Shown here: positions 1-9,475 of the stretch, piece after piece
How the letters are laid out: each line of letters begins with the position of its first letter
Numbering within the stretch: position 1 is the stretch's first letter
From: Bacillaceae bacterium
GTDB taxonomy: Bacteria > Bacillota > Bacilli > Bacillales > Bacillaceae_G
NCBI GenBank assembly: GCA_027451065.1
Contig: DAIDKD010000002.1
Location: forward strand, 1-41,092
Direction of reading: 5' to 3'
DNA: 41,092 nt
Position numbers and translations under genes: made by a program
The notes under the pieces: generated by a model
The model's input: the letters and a program-made list of their open reading frames with translations, nothing else
Database searches by the model: none
Told to the model about the DNA's origin: nothing

Positions 1-1
1 A

Positions 2-358
2 CCGTTTTTCTCTTTAAAAAATTGGTTGTTCCGCAATTTTTTAAAGATGAAGGTAGGGGAAAAAACAGCTTTCGCTTTTATGACAACGCCAGATATTATG
101 TTTCCAGAAATGATTACTGTAGGTAGCCATACGATTATTGGATATAACACAACTATCTTGGCTCATGAATATTTAGTAGATGAGTATCGGTTAGGAGAAG
201 TAATCATTGGAGACAAGGTGATGATTGGTGCAAATACAACCATTCTGCCGGGAGTAACCATTGGTAATCATGCAATCATATCAGCGGGCACACTCGTACA
301 TCGCGACGTGCCCAGTGGTGCATTTGTCGGCGGAAATCCGATGCAAAGGATACAGTGA
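2..358 (+). CDS. Hexapeptide-repeat acyltransferase, 3' part (YvoF-like)
   Basis: This is the C-terminal part of a left-handed beta-helix acyltransferase of the LbH/maltose O-acetyltransferase type. The frame is open from base 2, so the gene starts outside the window; the TTG at 26 is an internal Leu codon rather than a credible start. The visible protein shows hexapeptide repeats (I-I-G-Y-N-T, V-I-I-G-D-K-V-M-I-G-A-N, V-T-I-G-N-H-A-I-I-S-A-G) and the usual ending around G-G-N-P-M. Such enzymes move an acetyl group from acetyl-CoA to a sugar or similar hydroxyl acceptor in the cytoplasm. In B. subtilis yvoF lies a few genes upstream of the yvcD-trxB block, which supports the assignment. The acceptor substrate cannot be told from sequence. 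Confidence 0.75.
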   Translation, partial: PFFSLKNWLFRNFLKMKVGEKTAFAFMTTPDIMFPEMITVGSHTIIGYNTTILAHEYLVDEYRLGEVIIGDKVMIGANTTILPGVTIGNHAIISAGTLVHRDVPSGAFVGGNPMQRIQ

Positions 359-363
359 AACTT

Positions 364-383
364 TTATCAGCGGAAGCTGATAA
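364..383. repeat. Perfect 8-bp hairpin with GGAA loop
   Basis: TTATCAGC and GCTGATAA flank a GGAA tetraloop just downstream of the acyltransferase stop codon. No T-run follows on the plus strand, so it is at best a weak terminator or an mRNA 3'-end stabiliser. Confidence 0.5.
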
Positions 384-470
384 TTAGTTGAACCAATCGG
401 GCGTTTACGGGCAGTTATGCTTTTTTTACTGCTCGTTTATGCGGGATACAGTGAAACAAGGAGAAAACAA

Positions 471-1442
471 ATGTTGATAATGGAAGAATCTAAGGAAAAT
501 ATTATTTCACTGAAGCAATGGGTGACAATCCTTTATAAGCGCGGTACAATTCTCTACCAGAAAGGAAATTTTGAAGCAGCTGCTTCATACTTACAAAAAG
601 CCCTGCAATTTGATGCTGAAAATTGTAAAGTACTTTATCAGCTAGGGAATGTTTTCTATGATCTCGGGAACCATGAGGTGTCCAATGATGTATTTGAGAA
701 GCTATTAAAATTAGATGATTCATATGATGACTGTTATTATTTAATGGCATGGAATTACGCTTGTTTAGGATTATTTGAGCAAGCAAAAGTGTACGTGGAA
801 AAATATTTAGAGAAATCTGCTGATGAAGAGCCGACAGAAGAAATACTAGACTTATTAGAAATTATTCAATTAGAAGAAGAAGGCGGATTTTCTTTGGAAG
901 ATGAGTTGATGACTAATCAGGAAGAGGCTATTCGATGCATTCGAATTTGCGATTATGAGAAAGCTATTAGCTTACTAGAAGATGTTCTAGGTGACTGTCC
1001 TGAGTGTTGGTCCGCTTACAATCATTTGGCGATTGCTTTTTTTAAAAAAGGTGATGATGAAACGGCGATGAATATTCTAGAAGACTTGCTAGAAAGAAAT
1101 CCTGGAAATTTATATGGACTCTGTAACCAAATGTTGTTTTTTCATTCATTGGAAAGAAAAGATGAAGTGATGAATCTCCTTAGTAAATTAACACATGTGT
1201 ACCCTCTTTGTGCTGAACAGCAAGCAAAATTAGGTATAAGCTTTGCGGCGATTGGAGAAGAGGAACTGGGATTTAAATGGCTGTATTTATTATATAAAAA
1301 TGGTTATATGGGTGATATTAGCTTTTATTATTGGTTGGTGCGTACGGCTTATACAAAGGGAAAGGAGCATGTTGCGAAAGCAGCATGGAAAATAGTTTTA
1401 GAACTGGATAAAGACTTTGAAGGGCATGCACCTTGGAATTAG
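471..1442 (+). CDS. TPR-repeat protein (YvcD-like)
   Basis: A 323-residue soluble protein built of tetratricopeptide repeats, a helical scaffold for protein-protein contacts. Repeats are visible at roughly residues 20-55 (G-x-x-x-x-x-x-G-N-F-E-A-A), 55-120 and again around 165-230 (C-D-Y-E-K-A-I-S-L-L, then A-Y-N-H-L-A-I-A-F-F-K-K-G). The frame is open from an ATG at 417, but the start at 471 is chosen because AAGGAG at 458-463 sits 7 bases upstream of it. There is no signal peptide or membrane segment. Its place immediately before trxB matches yvcD of Bacillus. The function of YvcD is not established, and I do not assign one. Confidence 0.8.
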   Translation: MLIMEESKENIISLKQWVTILYKRGTILYQKGNFEAAASYLQKALQFDAENCKVLYQLGNVFYDLGNHEVSNDVFEKLLKLDDSYDDCYYLMAWNYACLGLFEQAKVYVEKYLEKSADEEPTEEILDLLEIIQLEEEGGFSLEDELMTNQEEAIRCIRICDYEKAISLLEDVLGDCPECWSAYNHLAIAFFKKGDDETAMNILEDLLERNPGNLYGLCNQMLFFHSLERKDEVMNLLSKLTHVYPLCAEQQAKLGISFAAIGEEELGFKWLYLLYKNGYMGDISFYYWLVRTAYTKGKEHVAKAAWKIVLELDKDFEGHAPWN

Positions 1443-1486
1443 GTGCTGTCTATCTTTAGCAACTATCTTGTTTTAAGTTTGCCTAG

Positions 1487-2491
<1,005 letters not shown>

Positions 2492-2582
2492 TAGAACTGA
2501 GAGAAAAAAATGCATGTGCAAAGTTATTATATGATGTAAGTTTGTCAGAGCACTTTTTTCTAATTTTAGTGAGGTGGCCATC

Positions 2583-3050
2583 ATGCAAAGAATAACGAAC
2601 TGTGTATTGCGAAAAGGCGACGAGGTATTATTGTTACAAAAACCAAGAAGAAATTGGTGGGTGGCGCCCGGTGGAAAGATGGAGCAAGGGGAGACCATCC
2701 GTGAAGCTGTGACGCGAGAGTATCGAGAGGAAACAGGTGTTGATTTAAAAGATCCTACTCTAAAAGGTGTTTTTACGATTATTATTAAAGAAGATACGAA
2801 AGTGGTTTCCGAGTGGATGATGTTTACCTTCCTTGCGACGGACTATGATGGGGTCAATAAGGATGAATGTGAAGAAGGCATATTAAGGTGGCACCATAAA
2901 GATACAGCGAAATCATTGCCGATGGCGCTAGGAGATCATTACATCATTGAACATATGCTAGAAGGAAAAGGCATTATTTATGGGAATTTTGTATATACTT
3001 CAGATTTTGAACTGCTATCTTATCGCCTTGACCCTAAGTTAGAGGAATGA
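2583..3050 (+). CDS. Nudix hydrolase (YvcI-like)
   Basis: A 155-residue Nudix-fold pyrophosphatase that would cleave a nucleoside diphosphate linked to another group, with Mg2+. The full Nudix box is present around residues 33-55: G-x5-E-x7-R-E-Y-R-E-E-T-G-V. ATG 2583 is chosen over the in-frame GTG at 2574 because that GTG lies inside the ribosome binding site TGAGGTGG (2569-2577). The N-terminal part (N-C-V-L-R-K-G-D-E-V-L-L-L-Q-K) resembles 8-oxo-dGTPase-like members. Position directly upstream of rapZ matches yvcI of Bacillus. The substrate is not known. Confidence 0.87.
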   Translation: MQRITNCVLRKGDEVLLLQKPRRNWWVAPGGKMEQGETIREAVTREYREETGVDLKDPTLKGVFTIIIKEDTKVVSEWMMFTFLATDYDGVNKDECEEGILRWHHKDTAKSLPMALGDHYIIEHMLEGKGIIYGNFVYTSDFELLSYRLDPKLEE

Positions 3051-3115
3051 TAGAAGGAGGGAAGCCAGTTTGTTCAGATAAGTGGTGCACACTTATTTGA
3101 CAATGGAGCACACAT

Positions 3116-3991
3116 ATGAGAAATGAAATAGATGTAGTTATTATTACAGGTATGTCAGGTGCTGGAAAATCTGTCGCGGTACAAAGTATGGAGGATTTAG
3201 GGTATTTTTGTGTAGATAATTTGCCTCATGCCTTGTTGCCTAAGTTTCTAGAGATTATGAAAGAGACCAACGGGAAAGTGAGTAAAGTAGCCTTAGTAAT
3301 GGATTTACGAGGTGGTGAATTATTCGATAAAATTTGTGACACATTAGACGAGATTGCCAGAAAAGATTGGATTCACTCACGTATTTTATTTTTAGATACG
3401 AAGGATAATGTGCTTGTCACTAGGTATAAAGAAACCCGCCGTTCTCATCCTTTAGCTCAAGGAGATTCGGTTTTATCAGGAATTCAACAGGAACGAGTTC
3501 TGTTGCAAGATGTAAAGTTGAGAGCTTCCGTTGTTATTGATACGACAGAATTGAAACCAAAGCAGCTAAGAGAGAAAATTATTCAATCCTTTTCTACAGA
3601 TAGTCAAAAAGGATTTTCTATTTCTATTATGTCGTTTGGCTTTAAATATGGGATACCTTTAGATGCGGATCTAGTATTTGACGTTCGTTTTTTACCGAAC
3701 CCGTTCTATATTGAACATATGCGCCCAATGACAGGACTGGATGAGGAAGTGTCATCTTACGTATTGAAATTCGATGAAACAAAGGAGTTCATGGAAAAAC
3801 TATTAGACTTAATATCCTTCATGCTCCCACAATATAAGCGAGAAGGAAAGAACCAACTGATTATTGCCATTGGCTGTACTGGTGGACAGCATCGCTCTGT
3901 TACATTAGCGGAGTATTTAGGAGAGTACTACAACGAGGAATACGTAACTTATGTTTCTCACCGCGACATTGAGAAAAGGAAGGGCCATTAA
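3116..3991 (+). CDS. rapZ: RNase adapter / nucleotide-binding protein RapZ (YvcJ)
   Basis: A 291-residue P-loop protein with Walker A G-M-S-G-A-G-K-S at residues 12-19 and the strongly conserved C-terminal block [10 protein letters not shown]. In E. coli RapZ guides RNase E to the GlmZ sRNA; in Bacillus the homologue YvcJ hydrolyses nucleotides and affects competence, and its RNA role is unclear. GGAG at 3105-3108 is 7 bases upstream of the ATG. The stop codon at 3989-3991 is one base away from the yvcK start, so the two genes are probably translated together. Full family length, no defects seen. Confidence 0.95.
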   Translation: MRNEIDVVIITGMSGAGKSVAVQSMEDLGYFCVDNLPHALLPKFLEIMKETNGKVSKVALVMDLRGGELFDKICDTLDEIARKDWIHSRILFLDTKDNVLVTRYKETRRSHPLAQGDSVLSGIQQERVLLQDVKLRASVVIDTTELKPKQLREKIIQSFSTDSQKGFSISIMSFGFKYGIPLDADLVFDVRFLPNPFYIEHMRPMTGLDEEVSSYVLKFDETKEFMEKLLDLISFMLPQYKREGKNQLIIAIGCTGGQHRSVTLAEYLGEYYNEEYVTYVSHRDIEKRKGH

Positions 3992-3992
3992 T

Positions 3993-4970
3993 ATGGGAAA
4001 CAAAGGGAGATTGCCGAGAGTTGTTGTGATTGGTGGAGGAACAGGATTGTCTGTATTGCTTCGTGGTTTAAAGAAGTATCCGGTAGATATTACTGCAATC
4101 GTTACGGTTGCTGATGATGGGGGAAGCTCTGGGCGGATACGATCAGAGCTGAAAATGCCACCTCCGGGAGATATCCGCAATGTATTAGTAGCACTGTCGG
4201 ATGTGGAGCCGTTGCTAGAAGAATTGATGCAACATCGTTTTAAGGGAGAAGGACAATTGTCCGGTCATTCATTAGGTAACTTAATGCTATCGGCAATGAA
4301 TGATATTACAGGTAATTTTTCCCATGCTATTCGTGAAATGAGTAGGGTGTTAAATGTAAGAGGGAAGGTGTTGCCGGCAGCGAACCGTGCAACAGTGCTT
4401 CATGCGGAATATACTGATGGAACAGAGCAAACAGGGGAATCTCTTATTACAGAAAAGGGCAGAGGAAAACGGATCAAAAAAGTGTCCTTGCGACCAGAGA
4501 AAGTAGCTGCATTACCGGAAGCTTTATCTGCCCTGCGGAAAGCAGACTTAATTGTGCTGGGTCCCGGAAGTTTATATACAAGTGTACTTCCTAATTTATT
4601 AGTTCCGAAAATTGGAGAAGGAGTCCTCCGATCGAAAGCTAAAAAGGTGTATGTTTGTAACGTTATGATGCAACCTGGAGAAACAATTAGCTATACAGCC
4701 AGTGACCACGTAGATGCACTGCATGAGCACTTAGGAACATCTTTCATTGACAGCATTGTTGTAAATGATGAACTGGTTCCAGAAGAATTAATGGAAAAAT
4801 ATGCAGAAGAATCAGCTAAGCCTGTTATCTTTGAAGAGGAAAAACTAAAAGAACAAGGTCTTCAAATTATTCATGACCGCATTTTAACTTTTGAAGACGG
4901 AACTATTAAGCATGATACCAAGAAACTAGCAGAGCTCTTATATACAATATTGAAACAAGGGAAAGTGTAG
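3993..4970 (+). CDS. yvcK: Gluconeogenesis / cell-wall morphogenesis factor YvcK (GlmR)
   Basis: A 325-residue UPF0052/CofD-like protein. The N-terminus V-V-V-I-G-G-G-T-G-L-S is the characteristic nucleotide-sugar-binding loop, followed by A-D-D-G-G-S-S-G-R and P-P-G-D-I-R-N, both family signatures. In B. subtilis YvcK (GlmR) binds UDP-GlcNAc and is needed for normal shape and growth on gluconeogenic carbon by directing carbon into cell-wall precursors. The frame is open from 3951, but ATG 3993 gives the conserved N-terminus and follows AAAAGGAAGGG. It lies in the conserved rapZ-yvcK-whiA order. Confidence 0.95.
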   Translation: MGNKGRLPRVVVIGGGTGLSVLLRGLKKYPVDITAIVTVADDGGSSGRIRSELKMPPPGDIRNVLVALSDVEPLLEELMQHRFKGEGQLSGHSLGNLMLSAMNDITGNFSHAIREMSRVLNVRGKVLPAANRATVLHAEYTDGTEQTGESLITEKGRGKRIKKVSLRPEKVAALPEALSALRKADLIVLGPGSLYTSVLPNLLVPKIGEGVLRSKAKKVYVCNVMMQPGETISYTASDHVDALHEHLGTSFIDSIVVNDELVPEELMEKYAEESAKPVIFEEEKLKEQGLQIIHDRILTFEDGTIKHDTKKLAELLYTILKQGKV

Positions 4971-5021
4971 GTGGATTAGCCGCCGGAGCTAGAAGAAAAG
5001 CATAAGTGTGGTGAGGAAGAG

Positions 5022-5963
5022 ATGTCTTTTGCATCAGAGACGAAAAAAGAATTGACTGGAATTGAAGTGAAGGATTGCTGTGCGAAGGCTGAATTATCAG
5101 CACTTATCCGTATGAATGGCTCTCTTTCCTTCGCCAATCAAAATATGATTGTTAATGTTCAAACTGAAAATGCAGCAATTGCCAGAAGAATCTATGTGTT
5201 GTTGAAAAGATGCTACCAAGTATCTGGTGAGCTATTTGTCCGTAAGAAAATGCGGCTGAAGAAAAATAATGTCTATATTGTAAGGCTAGTGGAGCGAACC
5301 AATGAGATTTTGCAGGATTTATTCATAAAAGGAGAGGGATTTTCTTTTACCCATAATATTGCTTCTGAATTAATTGAGAAAAAGTGTTGTAAACGTGCTT
5401 ATTTACGAGGAGCTTTTTTGGCAGGTGGTTCTGTCAACAATCCGGAAACCTCGTCTTATCACTTAGAAATCACTTCTCTTTATCGAGAACATAATGAAGC
5501 TATTTGTGAATTGATGAATAAGTTTTCTTTGAATAGTAAAACCTTGGAAAGAAAAAAAGGGTATATTACTTATCTGAAAGAAGCAGAGAAAATTACCGAA
5601 TTCCTTATTTTAGTAGGAGCTAACAATGCAATGCTTCGTTTTGAAGACATTCGCATTGTTCGTGATATGAGAAATTCAGTAAATCGTCTTGTGAACTGTG
5701 AAACAGCTAATTTAAATAAGACCATTGGTGCTTCTTTAAGGCAAGTAGAAAATATTAGATTTATTGAACAAACCGTCGGACTGAATACACTCCCATCAAA
5801 ACTTCGGGAAATTGCTGAGCTACGGGTGAAATATGAAGATGTAACATTAAAGGAACTTGGTGAAATGGTAAGTAGCGGTCCAATCAGCAAGTCGGGAATC
5901 AATCATCGTTTGCGAAAAATAGATGAGATTGCCAATAAACTGAGGGCAGGGGAAGAAATTTAG
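5022..5963 (+). CDS. whiA: DNA-binding protein WhiA
   Basis: A 313-residue WhiA-family protein: an N-terminal domain related to LAGLIDADG homing endonucleases (around residues 20-200, with the conserved [13 protein letters not shown]) followed by a C-terminal helix-turn-helix ([24 protein letters not shown]). In Streptomyces it controls sporulation genes; in B. subtilis it influences cell division and chromosome segregation. GAGG at 5013-5016 precedes the ATG. It is the last gene of the leftward cluster; crh, which follows it in B. subtilis, is absent and a hairpin follows instead. Confidence 0.95.
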   Translation: MSFASETKKELTGIEVKDCCAKAELSALIRMNGSLSFANQNMIVNVQTENAAIARRIYVLLKRCYQVSGELFVRKKMRLKKNNVYIVRLVERTNEILQDLFIKGEGFSFTHNIASELIEKKCCKRAYLRGAFLAGGSVNNPETSSYHLEITSLYREHNEAICELMNKFSLNSKTLERKKGYITYLKEAEKITEFLILVGANNAMLRFEDIRIVRDMRNSVNRLVNCETANLNKTIGASLRQVENIRFIEQTVGLNTLPSKLREIAELRVKYEDVTLKELGEMVSSGPISKSGINHRLRKIDEIANKLRAGEEI

Positions 5964-5972
5964 AGAAAATCT

Positions 5973-6029
5973 AAAAAAGGCGCAGGTTGTTTGAAAAGGG
6001 GCGAATTTCCCCTTTTCAAACAACCTGCC
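5973..6029. terminator. 20-bp perfect hairpin between convergent whiA and aldo/keto reductase genes
   Basis: Arms 5983-6002 and 6010-6029 are perfectly complementary over 20 bp with a 7-base loop. Reading leftward on the minus strand the stem is followed by a T-run (complement of AAAAAA at 5974-5979), so it is a classical terminator for the minus-strand aldo/keto reductase. On the plus strand no T-run follows, though the stem probably also blocks or trims whiA transcripts. A second, looser inverted repeat lies at about 6031-6088. Confidence 0.85.
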
Positions 6030-6136
6030 GAAAGAGTCAACTACGATAACGAGCTATGAAATCAAGCTTTTCTAAGTTGACCCTTTCTATATCATGGAGA
6101 ATAAATCGAATTTTTGGGACAGCCCAGCCTTAAAAA

Positions 6137-7132
6137 TTACGCTTCTTGCAAAATATCTTCAATTTTTTGGAGTTCTTCTCCAGTAAAATCTAGACGTTGT
6201 AGGGCAGCCACATTATCATCAAGTTGACTTACTTTACTAGCTCCAATTAGTACAGAAGTAACCAATTGATTACGGAAAATCCATGAAATTGCCATTTGTG
6301 CCAAAGATTGCCCGCGTTCTGAAGCAATACGATTTAATCTTTGGAGACGGTCAAGCAACTGGTCTGTTAAGTTCTCTTTGTTTAAAAATGGACTGCTTGG
6401 GTTGGCCATACGTGAATCTGCCGGAATAGCTCCTAAATATTTATTTGTCAGTAGCCCTTGCGCTAATGGACTAAATACAATAGATCCTACGCCATTTTCT
6501 TTTAAAAGATCTTGTAAGCCATCCTCAATCCAGCGGTCGAGCATAGAATAATTTGGCTGATGAATCAAAATAGGTGTTCCTAAATCATTGGCAATTTTAA
6601 TAGCTTCTGCTGCTTGCTCAGGGCGATAATTTGAAATACCTATGTATAGTGCCTTCCCTTGGCGAACCAATAAATCCAGTGCACCGATTGTTTCCTCCAT
6701 AGGAGTATGAGGGTCAGGACGGTGATGGTAAAAGATGTCTACGTAATCAAGGCCTAATCTTTTTAAGCTTTGGTCTAAGCTAGACAGGAGATATTTTTTA
6801 GAACCCCAATCCCCGTAAGGACCTTTCCACATATAGTAGCCTGCTTTTGTGGAAATAACCATTTCATCTCGGTAAGTAGCGAAGTCTGTTTTTAACATTT
6901 TTCCAAACATTTCTTCTGCTGATCCAGCAGGAGGTCCGTAATTATTAGCAAGGTCAAAATGGGTAATCCCTAAATCAAAGGCGTGCCGCAAAATTTCCCG
7001 GCCATTTTCATAGGAGTCGACTCCGCCGAAATTATGCCATAAACCAAGGGAAATAGCTGGTAATAATAATCCAGAATTGCCACAACGGTTATATTTCATT
7101 GTCTGATAACGATTTGTGTTTGCTTGGTACAT
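6137..7132 (-). CDS. Aldo/keto reductase (YghZ / glyceraldehyde-3-phosphate reductase type)
   Basis: A 331-residue NADPH-dependent oxidoreductase with TIM-barrel fold. The catalytic tetrad is visible: D60 and Y65 (F-D-L-A-N-N-Y-G), K96 (I-S-T-K-A-G) and H137 (F-Y-H-H-R-P-D). The N-terminus (Y-N-R-C-G-N-S-G-L-L-L-P) and the stretch G-P-P-A-G-S-A-E place it with E. coli YghZ, which reduces L-glyceraldehyde 3-phosphate and methylglyoxal; the real substrate here is not known. AAGGAG precedes the ATG on the minus strand. It is transcribed alone, converging on whiA, with a candidate CcpA site 25 bases upstream of the start, so carbon catabolite control is likely. Confidence 0.9.
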   Translation of the reverse strand: MYQANTNRYQTMKYNRCGNSGLLLPAISLGLWHNFGGVDSYENGREILRHAFDLGITHFDLANNYGPPAGSAEEMFGKMLKTDFATYRDEMVISTKAGYYMWKGPYGDWGSKKYLLSSLDQSLKRLGLDYVDIFYHHRPDPHTPMEETIGALDLLVRQGKALYIGISNYRPEQAAEAIKIANDLGTPILIHQPNYSMLDRWIEDGLQDLLKENGVGSIVFSPLAQGLLTNKYLGAIPADSRMANPSSPFLNKENLTDQLLDRLQRLNRIASERGQSLAQMAISWIFRNQLVTSVLIGASKVSQLDDNVAALQRLDFTGEELQKIEDILQEA

Positions 7133-7156
7133 TGTGTTCTCCTTATATGATATTTT

Positions 7157-7171
7157 TTAGAAACGCTTACA
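7157..7171. promoter_or_regulatory. Candidate CcpA cre site upstream of aldo/keto reductase
   Basis: TTAGAAACGCTTACA matches the cre consensus WTGNAANCGNWNNCW at all constrained positions but one. It lies 25 bases upstream of the aldo/keto reductase start codon, where bound CcpA would block transcription. This is a motif match only. Confidence 0.5.
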
Positions 7172-7245
7172 AATATATTGTTGAATAAGAGGTCTGTCCA
7201 AAACTTAGGAGAATTGGACGGAGTTTGCTGTTTTCAAAGGTTTAA

Positions 7246-7288
7246 CTAAATATGAAAAAGGGGGTGGACCCCCCTTTTTCATATTTAG
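7246..7288 (-). terminator. clpP terminator hairpin that includes the stop codon
   Basis: Left arm 7246-7264 and right arm 7269-7288 pair over about 19 bp. The clpP stop codon (complement of 7285-7287) lies inside the right arm. On the minus strand the stem is followed by a weak T-rich stretch. Confidence 0.8.
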
Positions 7289-7869
7289 GATTGTGTTGCA
7301 AAGATTTTGTCGATTAGGCCGTATTCTACAGCTTTTTCAGCAGTCATGAAGTTATCGCGGTCTGTATCTTTTTCGATTATTTCTAGTGGCTGACCAGTAT
7401 TTTCAGCCAAAATGCCATTTAATTTTTCACGTAAGAATAAAATACGTTTCGCTGCGATTTCAATTTCAGTAGCTTGACCTTGTGCACCTCCAAGTGGTTG
7501 GTGAATCATTACTTCACTATTAGGAAGCGCAAAACGTTTTCCCTTCGTACCAGCAGACAATAAGAATGCTCCCATAGAGGCAGCCATACCAATACACATT
7601 GTCGATACATCCGGTTTGATGAATTGCATTGTGTCATAGATTGCCATACCCGCAGTAATAGAACCACCAGGGCTATTTATGTATAGAGAAATGTCTTTAT
7701 CTGGGTCTTCAGCAGCCAAGAACAATAATTGAGCCACAATTGAGTTTGCTACATTATCGTCAATAGCGCTTCCTAGCATGATGATACGGTCTTTTAACAA
7801 ACGAGAGTAGATGTCGTATGCACGCTCTCCACGATTCGTTTGTTCAATGACAGTTGGAATTAAATTCAT
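7285..7869 (-). CDS. clpP: ATP-dependent Clp protease proteolytic subunit
   Basis: A 194-residue serine protease that forms the double-heptamer chamber served by ClpC, ClpX or ClpE. The catalytic Ser98 (G-M-A-A-S-M-G), His123 (M-I-H-Q-P-L-G-G) and the Asp in D-T-D-R-D-N-F-M are all present, and the length is that of Bacillus ClpP. AAGGAGGA precedes the ATG on the minus strand. It is transcribed as a single gene from a sigma-A promoter overlapped by a CtsR-type operator, so heat and protein stress should induce it. Its stop codon lies in the terminator stem. Confidence 0.98.
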   Translation of the reverse strand: MNLIPTVIEQTNRGERAYDIYSRLLKDRIIMLGSAIDDNVANSIVAQLLFLAAEDPDKDISLYINSPGGSITAGMAIYDTMQFIKPDVSTMCIGMAASMGAFLLSAGTKGKRFALPNSEVMIHQPLGGAQGQATEIEIAAKRILFLREKLNGILAENTGQPLEIIEKDTDRDNFMTAEKAVEYGLIDKIFATQS

Positions 7870-7914
7870 TTTTCTTCCTCCTTCAAAAATAAAAATAGAT
7901 TGCTGCTACCTTAT

Positions 7915-7943
7915 ATAATACAGTTAAGGTCAAGAAAGGTCAA
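7915..7943 (-). promoter_or_regulatory. clpP sigma-A promoter
   Basis: On the minus strand TTGACC (complement of 7938-7943) and TATTAT (complement of 7915-7920) are separated by exactly 17 bases, about 46 bases upstream of the clpP start codon. Confidence 0.8.
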
Positions 7944-7944
7944 A
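7928..7944 (+). promoter_or_regulatory. CtsR operator
   Basis: GGTCAAG and GGTCAAA form the directly repeated heptad of the CtsR box with a 3-base spacer; only one base differs from the consensus RGTCAAANANRGTCAAA. It covers the -35 box and most of the spacer of the clpP promoter, the expected place for a repressor of class III heat-shock genes. The heptads read on the strand opposite to clpP. Confidence 0.88.
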
Positions 7945-7958
7945 CGAAATCATTTAAG

Positions 7959-8027
7959 AAAATAAAAAAATACCATCGAGGTGAGAAGATTAGGGAAAAA
8001 CCACCTAATTCTCTCACCTTAATGGTA
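7959..8027 (-). terminator. Terminator of the LacI-family gene
   Basis: Arms beginning TACCAT (7971) and ending ATGGTA (8027) form a long, slightly interrupted stem. Read leftward on the minus strand it runs into a T-rich tract (complement of 7959-7970). It separates the regulator gene from the clpP promoter. Confidence 0.85.
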
Positions 8028-8040
8028 AGGACAACTTAAG

Positions 8041-9009
8041 CTAGGTAGTCCCTCTCTGTACTAATTGAAATTCTAGGGATAGTAGGGGATTTTCTTCTTC
8101 TAACAGGTGTTTTGCCAGGATGTGGAAGGCATTTTCTCCTTGTTCTTTGATAGGATTGTGAACTGTTGTGATGTTTAACAGTCGGGAAATTTCTTGATTA
8201 TCGAATCCTACGATAGCGAAGTCCTTTGGAATGTTCCACTTTTGTTTTTTTGCTTCTGCAAAAATTCCAGCAGCTACGTTATCATTTGCGCAAAGAATGG
8301 CATCTGGCTTCTCCACTGCTGTATGTAATTGCTTTACTAAAGCTTCCCCATGGGAAATATCATATATGGATGAAAAGCAAAATTCTTCAATAATAGGTAA
8401 CTGATATTTTTTCATCGTTTCCTCATATGCCTGTTTTCGCCTTTTGGTATTTAAGCTGTTGGCGCGTCCAAAAGCATTAGCAATTTTTGTGTATCCTCTC
8501 TGAATAAGGTGCTCTAGTGCGAGAGAATATCCAACATACTGATCTAAGTATACAGACGCAATTTTTTCGTGTTCAATCCTTTGCCAAGAAACAATAGGTC
8601 CGTACTTGCAATATTGTTCAATAACATGAATAGGATTGATACAAGAAATAATCATGATTCCGTCTAATTTCTTCATTTTTAAAGATTCAAAAGCGGATAA
8701 TTCTTGCACTGGATCATTATTGGATGTAAAGATGATATTTTGGTATCCATGTTCTCTTGAGATGTCAATGAAACTGTTGATAAAAGGAAGGACTACACTA
8801 GTGATAGATGAGACAACGATTCCGATTTGTTTTGTTTCACCTCTTTTTAAGTTGATTGCATTGATATTCGGAACGTAATCCAGTTGCTCAATAACCGCTT
8901 GTACTCGGGCACGCTTGTCTTCTTTTACATAAGGGTGTTGATTGAGTACCCTTGAAACAGTACTAGGAGAAACGCCTGCCAATTGAGCAATTTTTTTAAT
9001 ATTTGTCAT
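8041..9009 (-). CDS. LacI-family transcriptional regulator
   Basis: A 322-residue sugar-responsive repressor. The N-terminal helix-turn-helix (I-K-K-I-A-Q-L-A-G-V-S-P-S-T-V-S-R-V-L-N, residues 4-23) is followed by the hinge (Y-V-P-N-I-N-A-I-N-L-K-R-G) and a periplasmic-binding-protein-like ligand domain (I-G-I-V-V-S-S-I to the end, including A-I-L-C-A-N-D-N-V-A-A-G and A-I-V-G-F-D-N). GAAGGAG lies upstream of the ATG on the minus strand. No sugar operon is beside it, so the target and inducer cannot be named; it might control the nearby aldo/keto reductase or distant genes. Confidence 0.9.
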   Translation of the reverse strand: MTNIKKIAQLAGVSPSTVSRVLNQHPYVKEDKRARVQAVIEQLDYVPNINAINLKRGETKQIGIVVSSITSVVLPFINSFIDISREHGYQNIIFTSNNDPVQELSAFESLKMKKLDGIMIISCINPIHVIEQYCKYGPIVSWQRIEHEKIASVYLDQYVGYSLALEHLIQRGYTKIANAFGRANSLNTKRRKQAYEETMKKYQLPIIEEFCFSSIYDISHGEALVKQLHTAVEKPDAILCANDNVAAGIFAEAKKQKWNIPKDFAIVGFDNQEISRLLNITTVHNPIKEQGENAFHILAKHLLEEENPLLSLEFQLVQRGTT

Positions 9010-9044
9010 GATGCCTGCTCCTTCGCTCTTTTTTTCCTATCTTA

Positions 9045-9073
9045 AATATAAGTCCAATTGAAAAAATTATCAA
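9045..9073 (-). promoter_or_regulatory. Promoter of the LacI-family gene
   Basis: On the minus strand TTGATA (complement of 9068-9073) and TATATT (complement of 9045-9050) are 17 bases apart and lie 36 bases upstream of the start codon. Confidence 0.6.
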
Positions 9074-9182
9074 ATTCTTTTGGAGAAATTATTGACCTGA
9101 AATGTATTTCACATTGTGTGATAGATTTGTGAGAAATGAAAATGTTCGAGGAAATGTTTTTTGAGAATATAATAATTCCTGC

Positions 9183-9211
9183 TTGTCAAAAGAAAGAGAG
9201 TAAGCTATAAT
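9183..9211 (+). promoter_or_regulatory. tRNA-Arg promoter
   Basis: TTGTCA (9183-9188) and TATAAT (9206-9211) with a 17-base spacer, 11 bases before the mature tRNA 5' end. Confidence 0.85.
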
Positions 9212-9222
9212 TTTCATATATT

Positions 9223-9295
9223 GCGTCTATAGCTCAGGGGATAGAGCAATGGTTTCCGGTACCATGTGTCGGGAGTTCGAATCTCTCTAGGCGCG
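9223..9295 (+). tRNA. tRNA-Arg (anticodon CCG)
   Basis: The 73-base cloverleaf folds fully: acceptor GCGTCTA with TAGGCGC, D stem GCTC/GAGC, anticodon stem ATGGT/ACCAT enclosing the loop TTCCGGT with anticodon CCG, and T stem GGGAG/CTCTC with TTCGAAT loop. It reads codon CGG. The CCA end is not encoded. B. subtilis has a tRNA-Arg(CCG) close to clpP as well, so the location is conserved. It stands alone, with its own promoter and terminator. Confidence 0.97.
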
Positions 9296-9323
9296 TTTTG
9301 GTAATAAGACAGAATAGTATACA

Positions 9324-9380
9324 AAGAAGAAGTGGGACAAATGCTTATATAACAAGTATTTGTCCCACTTCTTCTTTTTT
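9324..9380 (+). terminator. tRNA-Arg terminator
   Basis: A 23-bp stem (arms 9324-9346 and 9354-9376, one G-T pair) followed by a T-run to 9380. A canonical strong intrinsic terminator. Confidence 0.93.
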
Positions 9381-9475
9381 GGAACAATATTGTAATGAGT
9401 GTGAATGCTATGATCTCACAGTTGTAGCTCCCAAGGAAAGTAGAGATTATTTTTTAAAAATAGCAAAATTAATGT

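Noticed and set aside
3077-3100. Inverted repeat ATAAGTG/CACTTAT upstream of rapZ
   Set aside because: Seven-base arms in A/T-rich sequence without a T-run; not strong enough to annotate as a terminator or operator.
4985-5001. GGAGCTAGAAGAAAAGC before whiA, resembling words of the repeat at 20565-20720
   Set aside because: Only short words match and the stems are missing; it is too short to call a repeat remnant.
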